From Pseudomonas sp. UMAB-08 (GTDB lineage Bacteria > Pseudomonadota > Gammaproteobacteria > Pseudomonadales > Pseudomonadaceae), in assembly GCF_900095225.1 (NCBI RefSeq), contig NZ_LT607430.1, positions 1-64,000 of the forward strand: 64,000 nucleotides of DNA. Reading direction: 5' to 3'. A program made the position numbers and the translations under genes. Numbering within the stretch: the first letter of the stretch is position 1; every line of letters starts with the position of its first letter. Below the pieces are notes generated by a model that saw only the letters and a program-made list of their open reading frames with translations, searched no databases and was not told the origin of the DNA. Positions 17,860 through 27,957 of the stretch are shown here, in pieces.

Positions 17860-17932
17860 CCGTTGCTTGATTGATGCGCTTCACCATTCGCTCATAAGGT
17901 GGCTCACGACAGCGAAAACGCGTGGAGTGAGC

Positions 17933-19609
17933 ATGACAATAATAAATACACCCGATCCGCGCTGGTCGCGTCGGCGCAGCGAAAAGCAGCGGCGACTCGA
18001 GCAGGTGCGGTCTCTCGCCGATGGCGTGGTGTTGCCGACCGAGAATATCGTCGCCGCGCTGGAGGCCTTGTTGGTCTCCGGCGACCGCGTGGTGCTTGAA
18101 GGCAACAACCAGAAACAGGCAGATTTTCTTTCCCGTTCCCTGGCCAAGGTCGATCCGGCCAAGTTGCATGATCTGCACATGATCATGCCCAGCGTTGGCC
18201 GGTCCGAGCACCTGGATCTGTTCGAACGCGGCATCGCCCGCAAGCTGGATTTTTCCTTCGCGGGCACGCAAAGCCTGCGCATCAGCCAGTTACTGGAAGA
18301 TGGCTTGCTGGAAATTGGCGCCATCCATACCTACATCGAATTGTACTCACGGCTGGTGGTCGACCTGATCCCCAACGTGGTGTTGGCGGCTGGCTTCATG
18401 GCGGACCGTGCCGGTAACATTTACACCGGTCCCAGTACTGAGGACACCCCGGCACTGGTCGAGCCGGCAGCGTTTAGCGATGGCATCGTAATCTTCCAGG
18501 TCAATCAGTTGGTGGACGATGTCAGCGACCTGCCTCGGGTCGACATTCCAGCGTCCTGGGTCGACTTTGTGGTGGTGGCTGACCAACCGTTTTACATCGA
18601 GCCGCTGTTCACCCGTGACCCACGCCACATCAAGCCTGTGCATGTGTTGATGGCGATGATGGCGATTCGTGGCATTTATGAAAAACATAATGTGCAGTCG
18701 CTGAACCACGGCATCGGTTTCAACACGGCCGCCATTGAACTGATTTTGCCCACTTACGGCGAGTCCCTGGGTCTGAAAGGCAAAATCTGTCGCAACTGGA
18801 CCCTCAACCCGCACCCAACGCTGATTCCGGCCATCGAAAGTGGCTGGGTCGAAAGCATCCATTGTTTCGGCACTGAGTTGGGCATGGAAAACTATATTGC
18901 GGCGCGGCCTGACGTGTTCTTTACCGGCCGTGATGGCTCGCTGCGCTCCAACCGGATGATTTGCCAGCTGGCCGGTCAGTACGCGGTGGACCTGTTTATC
19001 GGCGCGACGTTGCAGGTGGATGGCGATGGTCACTCTTCGACTGTGACCCGTGGGCGCCTGGCCGGTTTCGGCGGCGCACCGAACATGGGCCATGACCCGC
19101 ATGGCCGCCGCCATGCGACCCCGGCCTGGCTGGACATGCGTCAGCAGACCGGTGACGGCCCGGCCGCTTACCTTGAGCGCGGCAAGAAGCTGGTGGTGCA
19201 GATGGTCGAGACCTTCCAGGAAGGCGGCAAACCCACGTTCGTCGAGACCCTGGATGCAATCGACGTGGCGAAGAAGAGCGGCATGCCGCTGGCGCCGATC
19301 ATGATCTACGGCGATGACGTGACCCACTTGCTCACAGAAGAAGGCATCGCCTATCTGTACAAGGCGCGGACCCTGGAAGAACGTCAGGCGATGATCGCGG
19401 CGGTCGCAGGGGTGACGGCCATCGGCATGCGTCACAACCCTAAAGACACAGCGCGCATGCGCCGCGAAGGCTTGATCGCCTTGCCCGAAGATTTGGGCAT
19501 CCGCCGTACCGACGCCAGCCGCGAATTGCTCGCTGCGAAAAGCGTTGCCGACCTGGTCGAGTGGTCTGGCGGCTTGTACAACCCACCTGCCCAATTCAGG
19601 AGTTGGTGA
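17933..19609 (+). CDS. mdcA: Malonate decarboxylase alpha subunit (acetyl-S-ACP:malonate ACP transferase)
   Basis: 558 residues from ATG 17933 ([19 protein letters not shown]). MdcA moves the acyl-carrier protein from acetyl to malonyl thioester, resembling citrate lyase alpha subunits and CoA transferases. Visible are [21 protein letters not shown], and the C-terminal [21 protein letters not shown] glycine-rich stretch in parts. An open frame continues upstream, but the first 22 codons would cover the promoter region. First gene of mdcABCDEGH; its TGA overlaps the mdcB ATG. Confidence 0.96.
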   Translation: MTIINTPDPRWSRRRSEKQRRLEQVRSLADGVVLPTENIVAALEALLVSGDRVVLEGNNQKQADFLSRSLAKVDPAKLHDLHMIMPSVGRSEHLDLFERGIARKLDFSFAGTQSLRISQLLEDGLLEIGAIHTYIELYSRLVVDLIPNVVLAAGFMADRAGNIYTGPSTEDTPALVEPAAFSDGIVIFQVNQLVDDVSDLPRVDIPASWVDFVVVADQPFYIEPLFTRDPRHIKPVHVLMAMMAIRGIYEKHNVQSLNHGIGFNTAAIELILPTYGESLGLKGKICRNWTLNPHPTLIPAIESGWVESIHCFGTELGMENYIAARPDVFFTGRDGSLRSNRMICQLAGQYAVDLFIGATLQVDGDGHSSTVTRGRLAGFGGAPNMGHDPHGRRHATPAWLDMRQQTGDGPAAYLERGKKLVVQMVETFQEGGKPTFVETLDAIDVAKKSGMPLAPIMIYGDDVTHLLTEEGIAYLYKARTLEERQAMIAAVAGVTAIGMRHNPKDTARMRREGLIALPEDLGIRRTDASRELLAAKSVADLVEWSGGLYNPPAQFRSW

Positions 19610-20484
19610 TGCGCGCACTCAACCTGAAACCTGTCGTTGTTTCGTTGGCCGACCGCCTGGCTGACCTGGCCGTGGATGCGCTGATCGATGAAGCAGACCT
19701 GTCGCCGAAACCGGCGTTGGTCGACCGTCGCGGCAGTGGCGCGCATCAGGATCTGCACCTGGGCTTGATGCACGCTTCTGCGCTGTCGTTGTGGCCGGCG
19801 TTCAAGCACATGGCCGAAGCCGCCCTTGAATTTGGCGTCGTTGGTCAGCCACTGCGCGAGGCCGTGGGGCGGATCGGTCGCGAAGGTGAAGTGGCGATGC
19901 TGCACACCACCGGTGGCGTGAACACCCATCGCGGGGCGATCTGGGCCTTGGGTTTGCTGGTGACGGCGGTGGCGCTGGAACCGGGCCATTGCACGGCGGC
20001 GGGTGTGAGTCTGCGGGCTGCGAAACTGGCGTTGATCGATGACCGCCATTCGCCGTTGCAGAACAGCCACGGTGCCAACGTCGCCCAGCGTTATGGCGCA
20101 CGAGGCGCTCGGGAACAGGCGCAGTTGGGCTTTCCAGCCGTGATCCAGCATGGCCTGCCGCAATTGCAACGCAGCCGCGCCGCCGGGCACGGCGAACAGA
20201 ACGCACGACTCGATGCCCTGCTGGCGATCATGACCACCCTGGCCGACACCTGCGTGCTGTACCGCGCCGGTCAGCCGGGACTTGAAGCCATGCAATTCGG
20301 CGCGCAAAGGGTCCTGGATTCCGGCGGCAGCGCCAGCCTCGATGGTCGGCGTTGCCTGCATGAACTGGATCAACAGCTATTGAGCCTGAACGCATCGCCG
20401 GGTGGCGCTGCGGACCTGCTCGCCGCGTGCCTGTTTATCGATAGCCTTGAGCCTGGGCTCGGCGACCAATCGAGGATTTTTTGA
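19609..20484 (+). CDS. mdcB: Triphosphoribosyl-dephospho-CoA synthase MdcB
   Basis: 291 residues, CitG-like. It makes 2'-(5''-triphosphoribosyl)-3'-dephospho-CoA, the precursor of the prosthetic group on MdcC. Family segments seen: [28 protein letters not shown], split around the catalytic KP-(A/G)-LVD-x-RGSGAH motif, and the [21 protein letters not shown]-type core in parts. Starts at ATG 19609 within the mdcA stop (TGATG), so tightly coupled. Confidence 0.95.
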   Translation: MRALNLKPVVVSLADRLADLAVDALIDEADLSPKPALVDRRGSGAHQDLHLGLMHASALSLWPAFKHMAEAALEFGVVGQPLREAVGRIGREGEVAMLHTTGGVNTHRGAIWALGLLVTAVALEPGHCTAAGVSLRAAKLALIDDRHSPLQNSHGANVAQRYGARGAREQAQLGFPAVIQHGLPQLQRSRAAGHGEQNARLDALLAIMTTLADTCVLYRAGQPGLEAMQFGAQRVLDSGGSASLDGRRCLHELDQQLLSLNASPGGAADLLAACLFIDSLEPGLGDQSRIF

Positions 20485-20486
20485 TC

Positions 20487-20786
20487 ATGGAAACCCTGTC
20501 TTTTGAATTCCCTGCCGGGCAGCCGCCCCTGAGGCGCGCGTTGGTGGGTTGTGTCGGTTCGGGTGATCTGGAAGCGCTGCTTGAGCCGGGTCAGCCGGGC
20601 AAGCTATCGATACAGGTCGTGACATCAGTCAACGGCAGTGCGGCCCGTTGGCAGCACTTGTTCGAGCGCATGTTCGACGGGCAATTGCCGCCAGCGCTGG
20701 CCATCGATATTCATGATTTCGGCGCGACGCCGGGTGTGGTGCGGTTGCGTCTGGAGCAAGGTTTCGAGGAGATCGGTCATGACTGA
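20487..20786 (+). CDS. mdcC: Malonate decarboxylase acyl-carrier protein (delta subunit)
   Basis: 99 residues. It carries the covalently bound phosphoribosyl-dephospho-CoA arm. The attachment serine is Ser25 in GCVGSGDLEALLEP, the same number as reported for the Klebsiella protein. Starts 2 bases after the mdcB stop; its end overlaps the mdcD start (20779) by eight bases. Confidence 0.96.
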   Translation: METLSFEFPAGQPPLRRALVGCVGSGDLEALLEPGQPGKLSIQVVTSVNGSAARWQHLFERMFDGQLPPALAIDIHDFGATPGVVRLRLEQGFEEIGHD

Positions 20787-21630
20787 CAACGCCCGTTTAT
20801 TGCGTCAGCACAGCTTCGTCGAACTCAACGCTCGCCAGCGTGCCCGCGCCATACTGGATGCCGGAAGCTTTCGTGAGTTGCTCGACCCCTTCGCGCGGAT
20901 GATGTCGCCTTGGCTGGCCAAGCAAGGCGTTGTGCCGCAGGCCGATGATGGCGTGGTGATCGCCAAAGGTTCTATCGGCGGCCTGCCAGTGGTCATCGCA
21001 GCCATTGAAGGCGCGTTTCAGGGTGGCAGCCTCGGCGAAGTCGGCGGGGCCAAGATTGCGGGTGCGCTGGAACTGGCCGCCGAGGACAACCGTAACGGCA
21101 TTCCAACCGCTGCCGTGTTGCTCCTGGAAACCGGTGGTGTGCGCTTGCAAGAAGCCAATCTTGGGCTGGCGGCGATTGCTGATATCCACGCGGCGATTGT
21201 CGATTTGCGCCAGTACCAGCCGGTGATTGGCGTGATCGCCGGGAGCGTTGGCTGCTTCGGCGGGATGTCCATCGCTGCCGGCCTATGCAGTTATATAGTG
21301 GTGACTCGCGAGGCGCGTCTGGGTTTGAACGGACCGCAGGTGATCGAGCAGGAAGCGGGCATCGAAGAGTACGACTCGCGCAACCGACCTTTTATCTGGA
21401 GCCTGACCGGGGGTGAACAACGCTTCGCAAGCGGCTTGGCAGATGGTTTCTCGATAGATGATGTGACGAGCATTCAGCGCCAGGTCGATACCTGGCTCAA
21501 GCAGGGCTTGCCTGAACAGCAACGTAGCGGTCAATACGCACTGTTTCTGCAGCGCCTGGCGCAGCTGGACACAGCACCCCAAATCGATCCACAGACGGTG
21601 CGCACCCTTTATCAAGGAGAACAGCCATGA
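20779..21630 (+). CDS. mdcD: Malonate decarboxylase beta subunit
   Basis: 283 residues from ATG 20779 (MTDNARLLRQHSFVELNARQ). Carboxyltransferase-like crotonase fold; with MdcE it decarboxylates malonyl-S-ACP to acetyl-S-ACP. Features: GLPVVIAAIEGAFQGGSLGE near residue 70 and VIGVIAGSVGCFGGMSIAAG in the middle. A longer frame upstream runs inside mdcC and is rejected. Overlaps mdcE by four bases. Confidence 0.96.
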   Translation: MTDNARLLRQHSFVELNARQRARAILDAGSFRELLDPFARMMSPWLAKQGVVPQADDGVVIAKGSIGGLPVVIAAIEGAFQGGSLGEVGGAKIAGALELAAEDNRNGIPTAAVLLLETGGVRLQEANLGLAAIADIHAAIVDLRQYQPVIGVIAGSVGCFGGMSIAAGLCSYIVVTREARLGLNGPQVIEQEAGIEEYDSRNRPFIWSLTGGEQRFASGLADGFSIDDVTSIQRQVDTWLKQGLPEQQRSGQYALFLQRLAQLDTAPQIDPQTVRTLYQGEQP

Positions 21631-22448
21631 GCGAGCACGTAACCATGAGCGAGTATTCGCAGCGCGGGTTGCACTGGTTTTTGGCGTTGAGTGGCGCAGC
21701 GTCTGAGGTCGCGGGTTTGCCTGCATCGCTCAAGGTGGCCGACGGCGTGCTGGGCGATGAGCCGGCACGTTTTCTGGCGGTGGTCGCTGACCCTGAAAAC
21801 CGTTTCCCTCGGGCGCGCAACGGCGAAGTCGGGCTGCTCGAAGGCTGGGGTTTGGCCAAGGCGGTGGACGACGCGATACAGCTGGATCAGCGCAGTGAGC
21901 ACAAACGCGCCTTGATCGTCATCGTCGATGTGCCGAGCCAGGCGTACGGTCGGCGCGAAGAAGCACTGGGCATTCATCAAGCCCTCGCCGGTGCGGTCGA
22001 TAGCTATGCGCGTGCCCGTCTGGCTGGGCATCCGGTGATTGCCCTGCTGGTGGGCAAGGCCATGTCCGGTGCATTTCTGGCCCATGGTTATCAGGCCAAC
22101 CGCCTGATTGCCCTGCGCGATCCCGGCGTGATGGTGCATGCGATGGGCAAGGCTTCAGCGGCTCGGGTCACTTTGCGCACTGTTGAGGAACTGGAAAAAC
22201 TGGCCGCCAGCGTGCCGCCGATGGCCTACGACATCGACAGTTACGCGACCCTCGGTTTGCTGTGGGAAAGTCTGTCCGTCAGCCAGATCGAGCAACCGAC
22301 GGCGCAAGACATCGATCATGTTCAGGCGTGCCTGACACTGGCGATCAAGGACGTGCAAGCGACCGGCACTGACCTGAGCAGTCGCCTGGGTGCGAGCAAT
22401 CGTGCGGCGTCTGCCAAGGTGCGTGAATTGCTCCGGGCGCAGTGGTAA
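21627..22448 (+). CDS. mdcE: Malonate decarboxylase gamma subunit
   Basis: 273 residues; partner of MdcD in the decarboxylation step. Carboxyltransferase-like features: RALIVIVDVPSQAYGRREE and GHPVIALLVGKAMSGAFLAHG. A second in-frame ATG (21645, MSEYSQRGLHWF) matches many homologues and may be the true start; the first one overlaps the mdcD stop (ATGA) and is kept. mdcG follows with no gap. Confidence 0.95.
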   Translation: MSEHVTMSEYSQRGLHWFLALSGAASEVAGLPASLKVADGVLGDEPARFLAVVADPENRFPRARNGEVGLLEGWGLAKAVDDAIQLDQRSEHKRALIVIVDVPSQAYGRREEALGIHQALAGAVDSYARARLAGHPVIALLVGKAMSGAFLAHGYQANRLIALRDPGVMVHAMGKASAARVTLRTVEELEKLAASVPPMAYDIDSYATLGLLWESLSVSQIEQPTAQDIDHVQACLTLAIKDVQATGTDLSSRLGASNRAASAKVRELLRAQW

Positions 22449-23093
22449 ATGAACGTCCTTGTCGCTGTGCGACCTCACGACTTGCTCTGGGGTTTGCCTG
22501 TGCACGCGCTGGCTGAGGATGCGCCGGGCTGGGTTGCCGAGGCGCTGAGCCTTGGCCATCCGGTGGTGGTGCGTCGCGCGGTGTGCGCTAAGGATCAGAT
22601 CGCGGTCGGCGTTCGCGGTCAGCAGCGCGAACAACGCTACGCCACGCTGATCAAGTGCGCAGATGTCCAACGCCAAGTGCAGCCCGAGCAACTCATTCAT
22701 GTGAAGAGTCAGGAAGGTCGCGACTGGCCTGCGCTGCGAGCGCTGGCTCAGGTTCGGTCTCTGATGGAAGACCTTGGGCTGGTGTGGGGCGTCAGCGGCA
22801 GTGCCGGTTTTGAACTGGCCAGCGGGTTGGCTGCGCTGCACCGTGACAGCGACCTTGATTTGATTCTGCGCACGCCTCAGTTTTTCAGCCGCGAGCAGGC
22901 GGCCGAGCTGGTCCGCGTATTGGATGCAGCGACGACGAGGACGGGCTGCCGGATCGATCTGCAATTACAACTCCCAAGCGGTGGTGTGGTCTTGCGCGAG
23001 TGGGCCGGGTCGGCGCGCAAGGTCCTGCTTAAAACCGCTGAGGGCGCGTGCCTGCTCAGCGATCCTTGGCGGTTGAGCGAGTACGCCGCATGA
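22449..23093 (+). CDS. mdcG: Phosphoribosyl-dephospho-CoA transferase (holo-ACP synthase) MdcG
   Basis: 214 residues. It attaches the prosthetic group made by MdcB to Ser25 of MdcC. A nucleotidyltransferase-like motif is present: GVSGSAGFELASGLAALH followed by DSDLDLIL with paired aspartates. Start abuts the mdcE stop; end overlaps the mdcH ATG. Confidence 0.95.
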   Translation: MNVLVAVRPHDLLWGLPVHALAEDAPGWVAEALSLGHPVVVRRAVCAKDQIAVGVRGQQREQRYATLIKCADVQRQVQPEQLIHVKSQEGRDWPALRALAQVRSLMEDLGLVWGVSGSAGFELASGLAALHRDSDLDLILRTPQFFSREQAAELVRVLDAATTRTGCRIDLQLQLPSGGVVLREWAGSARKVLLKTAEGACLLSDPWRLSEYAA

Positions 23094-24025
23094 GCAGCCT
23101 CATGGTGTTTCCTGGCCAGGGCGCGCAACAGCCGCACATGCTGCATCGGTTGCCGGATGAAGCGCTGGTCCGCGATTGCCTGCGCCAGGCCAGCGACGCA
23201 CTGGGTGAAGAGGTACTGGCACTCGATTCGGTTGAAGCCTTGGCCGATAGCCGCGCCGTGCAGTTGTGTTTATTGATTGCCGGTGTGGCCTGTGCCCGCG
23301 TGCTGATCGAGCGCGCGAGCGTCCCCGACTACGTAGCAGGCTTGTCTATCGGCGCTTATCCAGCGGCGGTGATTGCCGGGTCGCTGGCGTTTGGCGATGC
23401 CGTGCGTCTGGTGGCCTTGCGCGGCGAACTGATGCAGAGCGCTTACCCTCATGGTTACGGCATGACCGCAATCATGGGGCTGGATCAACCTGCTGTCGAA
23501 GCGTTGATCGGGCAGGTTCATAGCCCGGCCACCCCCGTTTATCTGGCCAACATCAATGCCGATAACCAGTGGGTGATCGCGGGCAGCGAAAGTGCGATGG
23601 CAGCGGTCGCCGAGCGTGCGAAAAACAACGGCGCTTCGGCGGTCAAGCGCTTGGCGGTCAGCGTGCCGTCCCATTGCGCCTTGTTGGAGCAGCCTGCCGC
23701 AGCGTTGGCCGAGGCCTTTGCCAAGGTGTCGGTGCAGGCACCGACCCTGCGCTATCTCAGCGGCAGTACTGCACGGTTGGTGCTGACCGCCGACAAGGTG
23801 CGCGATGACCTGGCGTTCAACATGTGCCGGGTGATCGATTGGCGCGGCACCGTGCAAACAGCGTATGAGCGCGGCGTACGCCTACAGATCGAGTTACCGC
23901 CAGGCACCGTGTTGACGGGCCTGGCCAGAAAAGTGTTTGAACAAGGAGCGGCAGTCGCCTTTCAAGGGGCTCGCCTGGATACGCTGAGTGCGCTGCTGCG
24001 TGAGGAGGAAACCCGCAACCCATAA
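23090..24025 (+). CDS. mdcH: Malonyl-S-CoA:ACP malonyltransferase MdcH
   Basis: 311 residues from ATG 23090 (MSSLMVFPGQGAQ). FabD-like acyltransferase that loads the first malonyl group on the new holo-ACP and so activates the enzyme. Nucleophile Ser86 in AGLSIGAYPAA (G-x-S-x-G). It overlaps mdcG by four bases (ATGA) and ends 64 bases before madL. Confidence 0.95.
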   Translation: MSSLMVFPGQGAQQPHMLHRLPDEALVRDCLRQASDALGEEVLALDSVEALADSRAVQLCLLIAGVACARVLIERASVPDYVAGLSIGAYPAAVIAGSLAFGDAVRLVALRGELMQSAYPHGYGMTAIMGLDQPAVEALIGQVHSPATPVYLANINADNQWVIAGSESAMAAVAERAKNNGASAVKRLAVSVPSHCALLEQPAAALAEAFAKVSVQAPTLRYLSGSTARLVLTADKVRDDLAFNMCRVIDWRGTVQTAYERGVRLQIELPPGTVLTGLARKVFEQGAAVAFQGARLDTLSALLREEETRNP

Positions 24026-24089
24026 ACCGTGTGGCAGCTGCGAAGGATAAAAACAACAACTTCGGCAACGCAATGTGAGGATAAAAATA

Positions 24090-24506
24090 ATGATTATTTA
24101 CGGTGTGGCCTTGCTGGCTATCTGCACCCTGGCGGGCGTCATTCTCGGCGATATGCTCGGCGTGCTACTGGGCGTTAAATCCAATGTGGGCGGGGTCGGT
24201 ATCGCCATGATCCTGTTGATCTGCGCCCGTCTGTGGATGCACAACCGCGGCGGCATGACCAAGGAATGCGACTTGGGCGTGGGTTTCTGGGGCGCCATGT
24301 ACATTCCTGTCGTGGTCGCCATGGCCGCGCAACAGAACGTGGTCGCTGCCTTGCACGGTGGACCGGTTGCGGTATTGGCGGCCATCGGTTCGGTGGTGGT
24401 CTGCGGTTGCACCATTGCGCTGATCAGTCGAACCCATAAGGGCGAACCTTTGCCGGACGAAGAGCCGACAATTATCCCGGGCGTGACATCGGTAGGGGGG
24501 CGTTGA
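24090..24506 (+). CDS. madL: Malonate transporter MadL subunit
   Basis: 138 residues from ATG 24090 (MIIYGVALLAICTLAGV), almost wholly hydrophobic with about four membrane helices. MadL and MadM form a two-component sodium-type malonate uptake system first found in Malonomonas. Here they take the place of the single-subunit MdcF. Start preceded by GAGGATAA. madM begins one base after its stop. Confidence 0.93.
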   Translation: MIIYGVALLAICTLAGVILGDMLGVLLGVKSNVGGVGIAMILLICARLWMHNRGGMTKECDLGVGFWGAMYIPVVVAMAAQQNVVAALHGGPVAVLAAIGSVVVCGCTIALISRTHKGEPLPDEEPTIIPGVTSVGGR

Positions 24507-24507
24507 T

Positions 24508-25275
24508 ATGTGGGCTCTCATGGAAAAAGGTTTGGCAAATAACGGCCTGGTCACTGCGTTCGCCTTTATCGGCGTGGTGATGTGGATTTCGGTGGTGATT
24601 TCAAAAAGACTCACGTTCGGACGCATTCACGGCTCGGCCATTGCCATCGTTATCGGGCTGGTGCTGGCGTGGGTCGGCGGCACCATGACTGGCGGACAAA
24701 AAGGCCTGGCGGACCTCACGCTGTTTTCGGGCATCGGCTTGATGGGTGGGGCCATGTTGCGTGACTTCGCCATTGTCGCCACGGCGTTCGAAGTGCAGGC
24801 CAGTGAAGCGCGCAAGGCCGGGTTGATCGGCGCTATCGCCTTGCTGCTGGGCACCGTGCTGCCGTTTATCGTGGGTGCGAGCATTGCCTGGGCCTTTGGC
24901 TATCGCGATGCAATCAGCATGACCACCATTGGCGCAGGTGCAGTGACGTACATCGTCGGGCCGGTGACCGGCGCAGCGATTGGCGCGAGTTCGGATGTGG
25001 TGGCACTGTCCATCGCGACAGGCTTGATCAAAGCGATTTTTGTGATGGTCGGCACGCCGATGGCGGCACGCTGGATGGGCCTGGACAATCCTCGCTCGGC
25101 GATGGTGTTCGGTGGCTTGGCCGGCACGGTCAGCGGCGTGACCGCAGGCCTGGCGGCGACGGACCGTCGGCTGGTGCCTTACGGCGCCTTGACCGCGACC
25201 TTCCACACCGGGTTGGGCTGCCTGTTGGGGCCGTCGGTGCTGTACTTCATCGTGCGCGGGATCGTGGGGGCGTAA
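24508..25275 (+). CDS. madM: Malonate transporter MadM subunit
   Basis: 255 residues with about eight predicted membrane helices and many glycines (GLMGGAMLRDFAIVAT, GAVTYIVGPVTGAAIGASSD). Inner-membrane partner of MadL. Last gene of the plus-strand cluster; only eight bases separate its end from the end of the convergent mdcR. Confidence 0.93.
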   Translation: MWALMEKGLANNGLVTAFAFIGVVMWISVVISKRLTFGRIHGSAIAIVIGLVLAWVGGTMTGGQKGLADLTLFSGIGLMGGAMLRDFAIVATAFEVQASEARKAGLIGAIALLLGTVLPFIVGASIAWAFGYRDAISMTTIGAGAVTYIVGPVTGAAIGASSDVVALSIATGLIKAIFVMVGTPMAARWMGLDNPRSAMVFGGLAGTVSGVTAGLAATDRRLVPYGALTATFHTGLGCLLGPSVLYFIVRGIVGA

Positions 25276-25283
25276 CCAAACCT

Positions 25284-26210
25284 TCAAGTCTCAGGTTGCG
25301 AATGCCGGTTGGCGTACATCCGGCATTCGGCCACAAACGCCAGCAGGTTGGGGTCGCGTTCCTTCGATTTGAGGAATACGACACCAATGTGCTGCTGCAT
25401 CCGATAGCGCGCCTGCAACGGGATCAAGCGCACCCGATTCTCATAAACGGCGGCCACCCGCCCTGGCAGCAACGCATAACCGACCCCGGAGCTGACCATG
25501 CTCAGCAGGGTGAAAATGTCGTTGACCTGCATCGCCACCTTTGGCTCGAAGCCCGCCTGCTGGAACACTCGAACCCCGTCCTGATGCGTCGCGAAACCCT
25601 GTGCCAGGGTAATGAATGTCGCTTCGCGCAGATCGCTCAAATCCACTTCGCTTTGCTGTGAAAACGGTGACTCTGCGGGCGCGGCGAGGAAAATATCATC
25701 GGAAAACAGCGGCAGGTGTTCGCAGTCCGGATCGTTCACGCTTTCATTGAGCGATACCAGAATCGCGTCCACTTCCATGTTCTTCAGTTTGTAGAACAGG
25801 TCGATGTTGGAGCCCATGATCAAATCAATGTTCAGCTCACTGCGACGCAGCTTCAGGCCCATGATCAGCTGCGGCACGGTCTTGATCGTCAACGAGTACA
25901 GCGAGCCCAACTTGAACCGTGCCGCTGAAAAGCCTGCGGCCTGACGGGTCAACTCCACCGTGGCGACCACGTCCTGAATCAACTTCTGCGCGCGCTCTTC
26001 CAGCACGTAAGCGCTTTCCAGCGGCGTCAGGTTGCGACCCTCGTGCTTGAACAGTGGGCAGCGCAGGGCGCTCTCCAGAGAATGGATGGCCCGATGCACA
26101 CTGACATTGCTGGTCTGCAACTCCACGGCGGCTCGCGCCAGATTGCCGGTGCGCATAAAGGCCAGAAAAATCTCCAGCTTCTTGAGGGTCAGTTCTTCGT
26201 CGATCAGCAT
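25284..26210 (-). CDS. mdcR: LysR-type regulator of malonate use, MdcR
   Basis: 308 residues from ATG 26210 (MLIDEELTLKKLEIFLAF). N-terminal winged helix-turn-helix (NLARAAVELQTSNVSVHRAI) with the LysR linker helix (LESALRCPLF), then a two-lobed effector domain. Mdc regulators of this type activate the mdc operon in response to malonate. The start was chosen to give normal LysR length; the frame is open 192 bases further upstream. The palindrome at 17827-17859 is the likely site. Confidence 0.92.
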   Translation of the reverse strand: MLIDEELTLKKLEIFLAFMRTGNLARAAVELQTSNVSVHRAIHSLESALRCPLFKHEGRNLTPLESAYVLEERAQKLIQDVVATVELTRQAAGFSAARFKLGSLYSLTIKTVPQLIMGLKLRRSELNIDLIMGSNIDLFYKLKNMEVDAILVSLNESVNDPDCEHLPLFSDDIFLAAPAESPFSQQSEVDLSDLREATFITLAQGFATHQDGVRVFQQAGFEPKVAMQVNDIFTLLSMVSSGVGYALLPGRVAAVYENRVRLIPLQARYRMQQHIGVVFLKSKERDPNLLAFVAECRMYANRHSQPET

Positions 26211-26400
26211 GGCGGGCACTCTTATTCGTAGCTCTTCAATAATGAGAGCAGGTGGATTGTGCCTAACTCGGCGCGTGCTGGCTGCAAGGGATTTCAGCAT
26301 GAAGGGGTTTAGAAATATCGCTGCGACCGGTGCGGGGCATTGCACTTTTCGCGCATAACCCTGAGCCTTGCGCAGTCGGTGTTTTTGGAGGTTTGCGAAC

Positions 26401-27018
26401 ATGTATCACGGAGAGCGCTTCAACGCCTGGACTCATCTGGTCGGCGCGGTGCTGGCTTTTGTCGGTGCGGTCTGGATGCTGGTGCTGGCCAGCATGGACG
26501 GCGATGTGTGGAAGATCGTCAGCACGGCGATCTACGGCGTGACCTTGTTACTGCTGTACAGCGTATCGACCGTGTATCACAGCGTCCGGGGCCGGGCGAA
26601 GGTGATCATGCAAAAGGTCGATCATCTGTCGATCTATCTGCTGATCGCGGGCAGCTACACCCCGTTCTGTCTGGTCACGCTGCGCGGGCCATGGGGCTGG
26701 ACACTGTTCGGGGTGGTCTGGGGGCTGGCGGTGATCGGCATGTTGCAGGAGATCAAACCACGCTCCGAGGCACGCGTGATGTCCCTCGTGATCTACGCGG
26801 TGATGGGCTGGATCGTGTTGGTGGCGGTCAAGCCACTGATGGCTGCGCTGGGAACGACCGGCTTCACTTGGCTGGCGGCCGGCGGGGGTTTTTATACCGT
26901 GGGGATTATCTTTTTTGCTTTCGATAGCCGCTTCCGGCATTGGCACGGTATCTGGCACTTGTTCGTGATCGCCGGCAGTTTGCTGCACTTTGTGGCGATC
27001 ATGTTTTATGTGCTTTGA
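26401..27018 (+). CDS. Hemolysin III / PAQR-family membrane protein
   Basis: 205 residues from ATG 26401 (MYHGERFNAWTHLVGAVL). About seven membrane helices. PAQR family motifs: GERFNAWTHLVGA at the N terminus, STVYHSV after helix 2, and HGIWHLFVIAGSLLHF at the C terminus with conserved histidines likely to bind metal. Function in bacteria is unclear; the name comes from a Bacillus protein. GGAGG lies eight bases upstream of the start. Confidence 0.9.
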   Translation: MYHGERFNAWTHLVGAVLAFVGAVWMLVLASMDGDVWKIVSTAIYGVTLLLLYSVSTVYHSVRGRAKVIMQKVDHLSIYLLIAGSYTPFCLVTLRGPWGWTLFGVVWGLAVIGMLQEIKPRSEARVMSLVIYAVMGWIVLVAVKPLMAALGTTGFTWLAAGGGFYTVGIIFFAFDSRFRHWHGIWHLFVIAGSLLHFVAIMFYVL

Positions 27019-27025
27019 CACATAA

Positions 27026-27160
27026 CCTGTAGGCGCTTGGTCCCCCTTGTCTGCGATAAGCCGGGGTCGCGCTCGACCCGAAGGACCTTCCAGCGGTGGT
27101 GAACTCACCCTCTTGGCCAGCGCTCCGCACTGGATCGCAGACAAGTCAGCTCCTACAGGT
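27026..27160. repeat. Paired inverted REP-like element
   Basis: cctgtaggcgcttgg at the left and agctcctacagg at the right are inverted copies, each next to a cttgtctgcgat / atcgcagacaag segment; the two halves face each other about 135 bases end to end. Lies between the hemolysin III gene and rsmE, which converge here, and may serve as a two-way terminator. Confidence 0.7.
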
Positions 27161-27176
27161 GGTGTGGTACGACGGT

Positions 27177-27896
27177 TTAGAAATCCCCCCACAACTGCTG
27201 CGCCACGCTCAGTGCCACCACGGGTGCGGTTTCTGTGCGCAGTACGCGTGGGCCGAGGCGGGCGGCGTGGAAGCCTGCGTCCTGGGCCTGATCGACTTCG
27301 GCGTCATTAAGCCCGCCTTCCGGGCCGATCAAAAAGGCCAGGGTGCCGGGTTTGTCGTGGCTGGTCAGCGGTTCTGCGACCGGGTGCAATACCAGTTTCA
27401 GGTCGGCTTCGGTCTTCTTGATCCAGTCAGCCAGGGCCATGGGTGCATGAATCACCGGCACCACCGAGCGACCGCATTGCTCGCACGCGCTGATAGCGAT
27501 TTGCTGCCAGTGGGCCTGACGCTTTTCTGCGCGTTCATCTTTGAGCCGAACTTCACAACGTTCACTGACGATGGGCGTGATTTCGCTGACGCCCAGCTCG
27601 GTCGCCTTCTGAATCGCCCAGTCCATACGCTCGCCGCGTGACAGCCCCTGACCCAAGTGAATCCGCAACGGCGATTCGATTTGCCCGGCAAATTGTTCAT
27701 TCAACTGCACCCGCACGCGCTTCTTGCCCACTTCGAGCAAGGCGCCGCGAAACTCGCTGCCCGAGCCGTCGAATACTTGCAGCGCGTCACCTTCGGCCAT
27801 GCGCAATACGCGACCGATGTAGTGCGCCTGGGCTTCTGGCAGCTCGTGCTCGCCGAGGCTCAAGGGCGCGTCGATAAAAAAGCGGGACAGTCTCAT
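27177..27896 (-). CDS. rsmE: 16S rRNA m3U1498 methyltransferase
   Basis: 239 residues. N-terminal PUA-like domain (MRLSRFFIDAPLSLGEHELP) and C-terminal SPOUT knot with the LAFLIGPEGGLNDAEV motif and LGPRVLRTETAPVVAL. It methylates U1498 of 16S rRNA. Lies 61 bases downstream of bioA on the same strand, with a short palindrome between. Confidence 0.96.
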   Translation of the reverse strand: MRLSRFFIDAPLSLGEHELPEAQAHYIGRVLRMAEGDALQVFDGSGSEFRGALLEVGKKRVRVQLNEQFAGQIESPLRIHLGQGLSRGERMDWAIQKATELGVSEITPIVSERCEVRLKDERAEKRQAHWQQIAISACEQCGRSVVPVIHAPMALADWIKKTEADLKLVLHPVAEPLTSHDKPGTLAFLIGPEGGLNDAEVDQAQDAGFHAARLGPRVLRTETAPVVALSVAQQLWGDF

Positions 27897-27921
27897 GTTC
27901 GTTCTCTGAAAGTGTTTAGGT

Positions 27922-27955
27922 CCTTGTAGGAGCGGGCAAGTGCGCGTCTACAAGG
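27922..27955. repeat. REP-like palindrome between bioA and rsmE
   Basis: ccttgtag (27922-27929) and ctacaagg (27948-27955) pair around gagcgggcaagtgcgcgt. It resembles one collapsed REP unit and could act as a weak terminator after bioA. Confidence 0.6.
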
Positions 27956-27957
27956 GA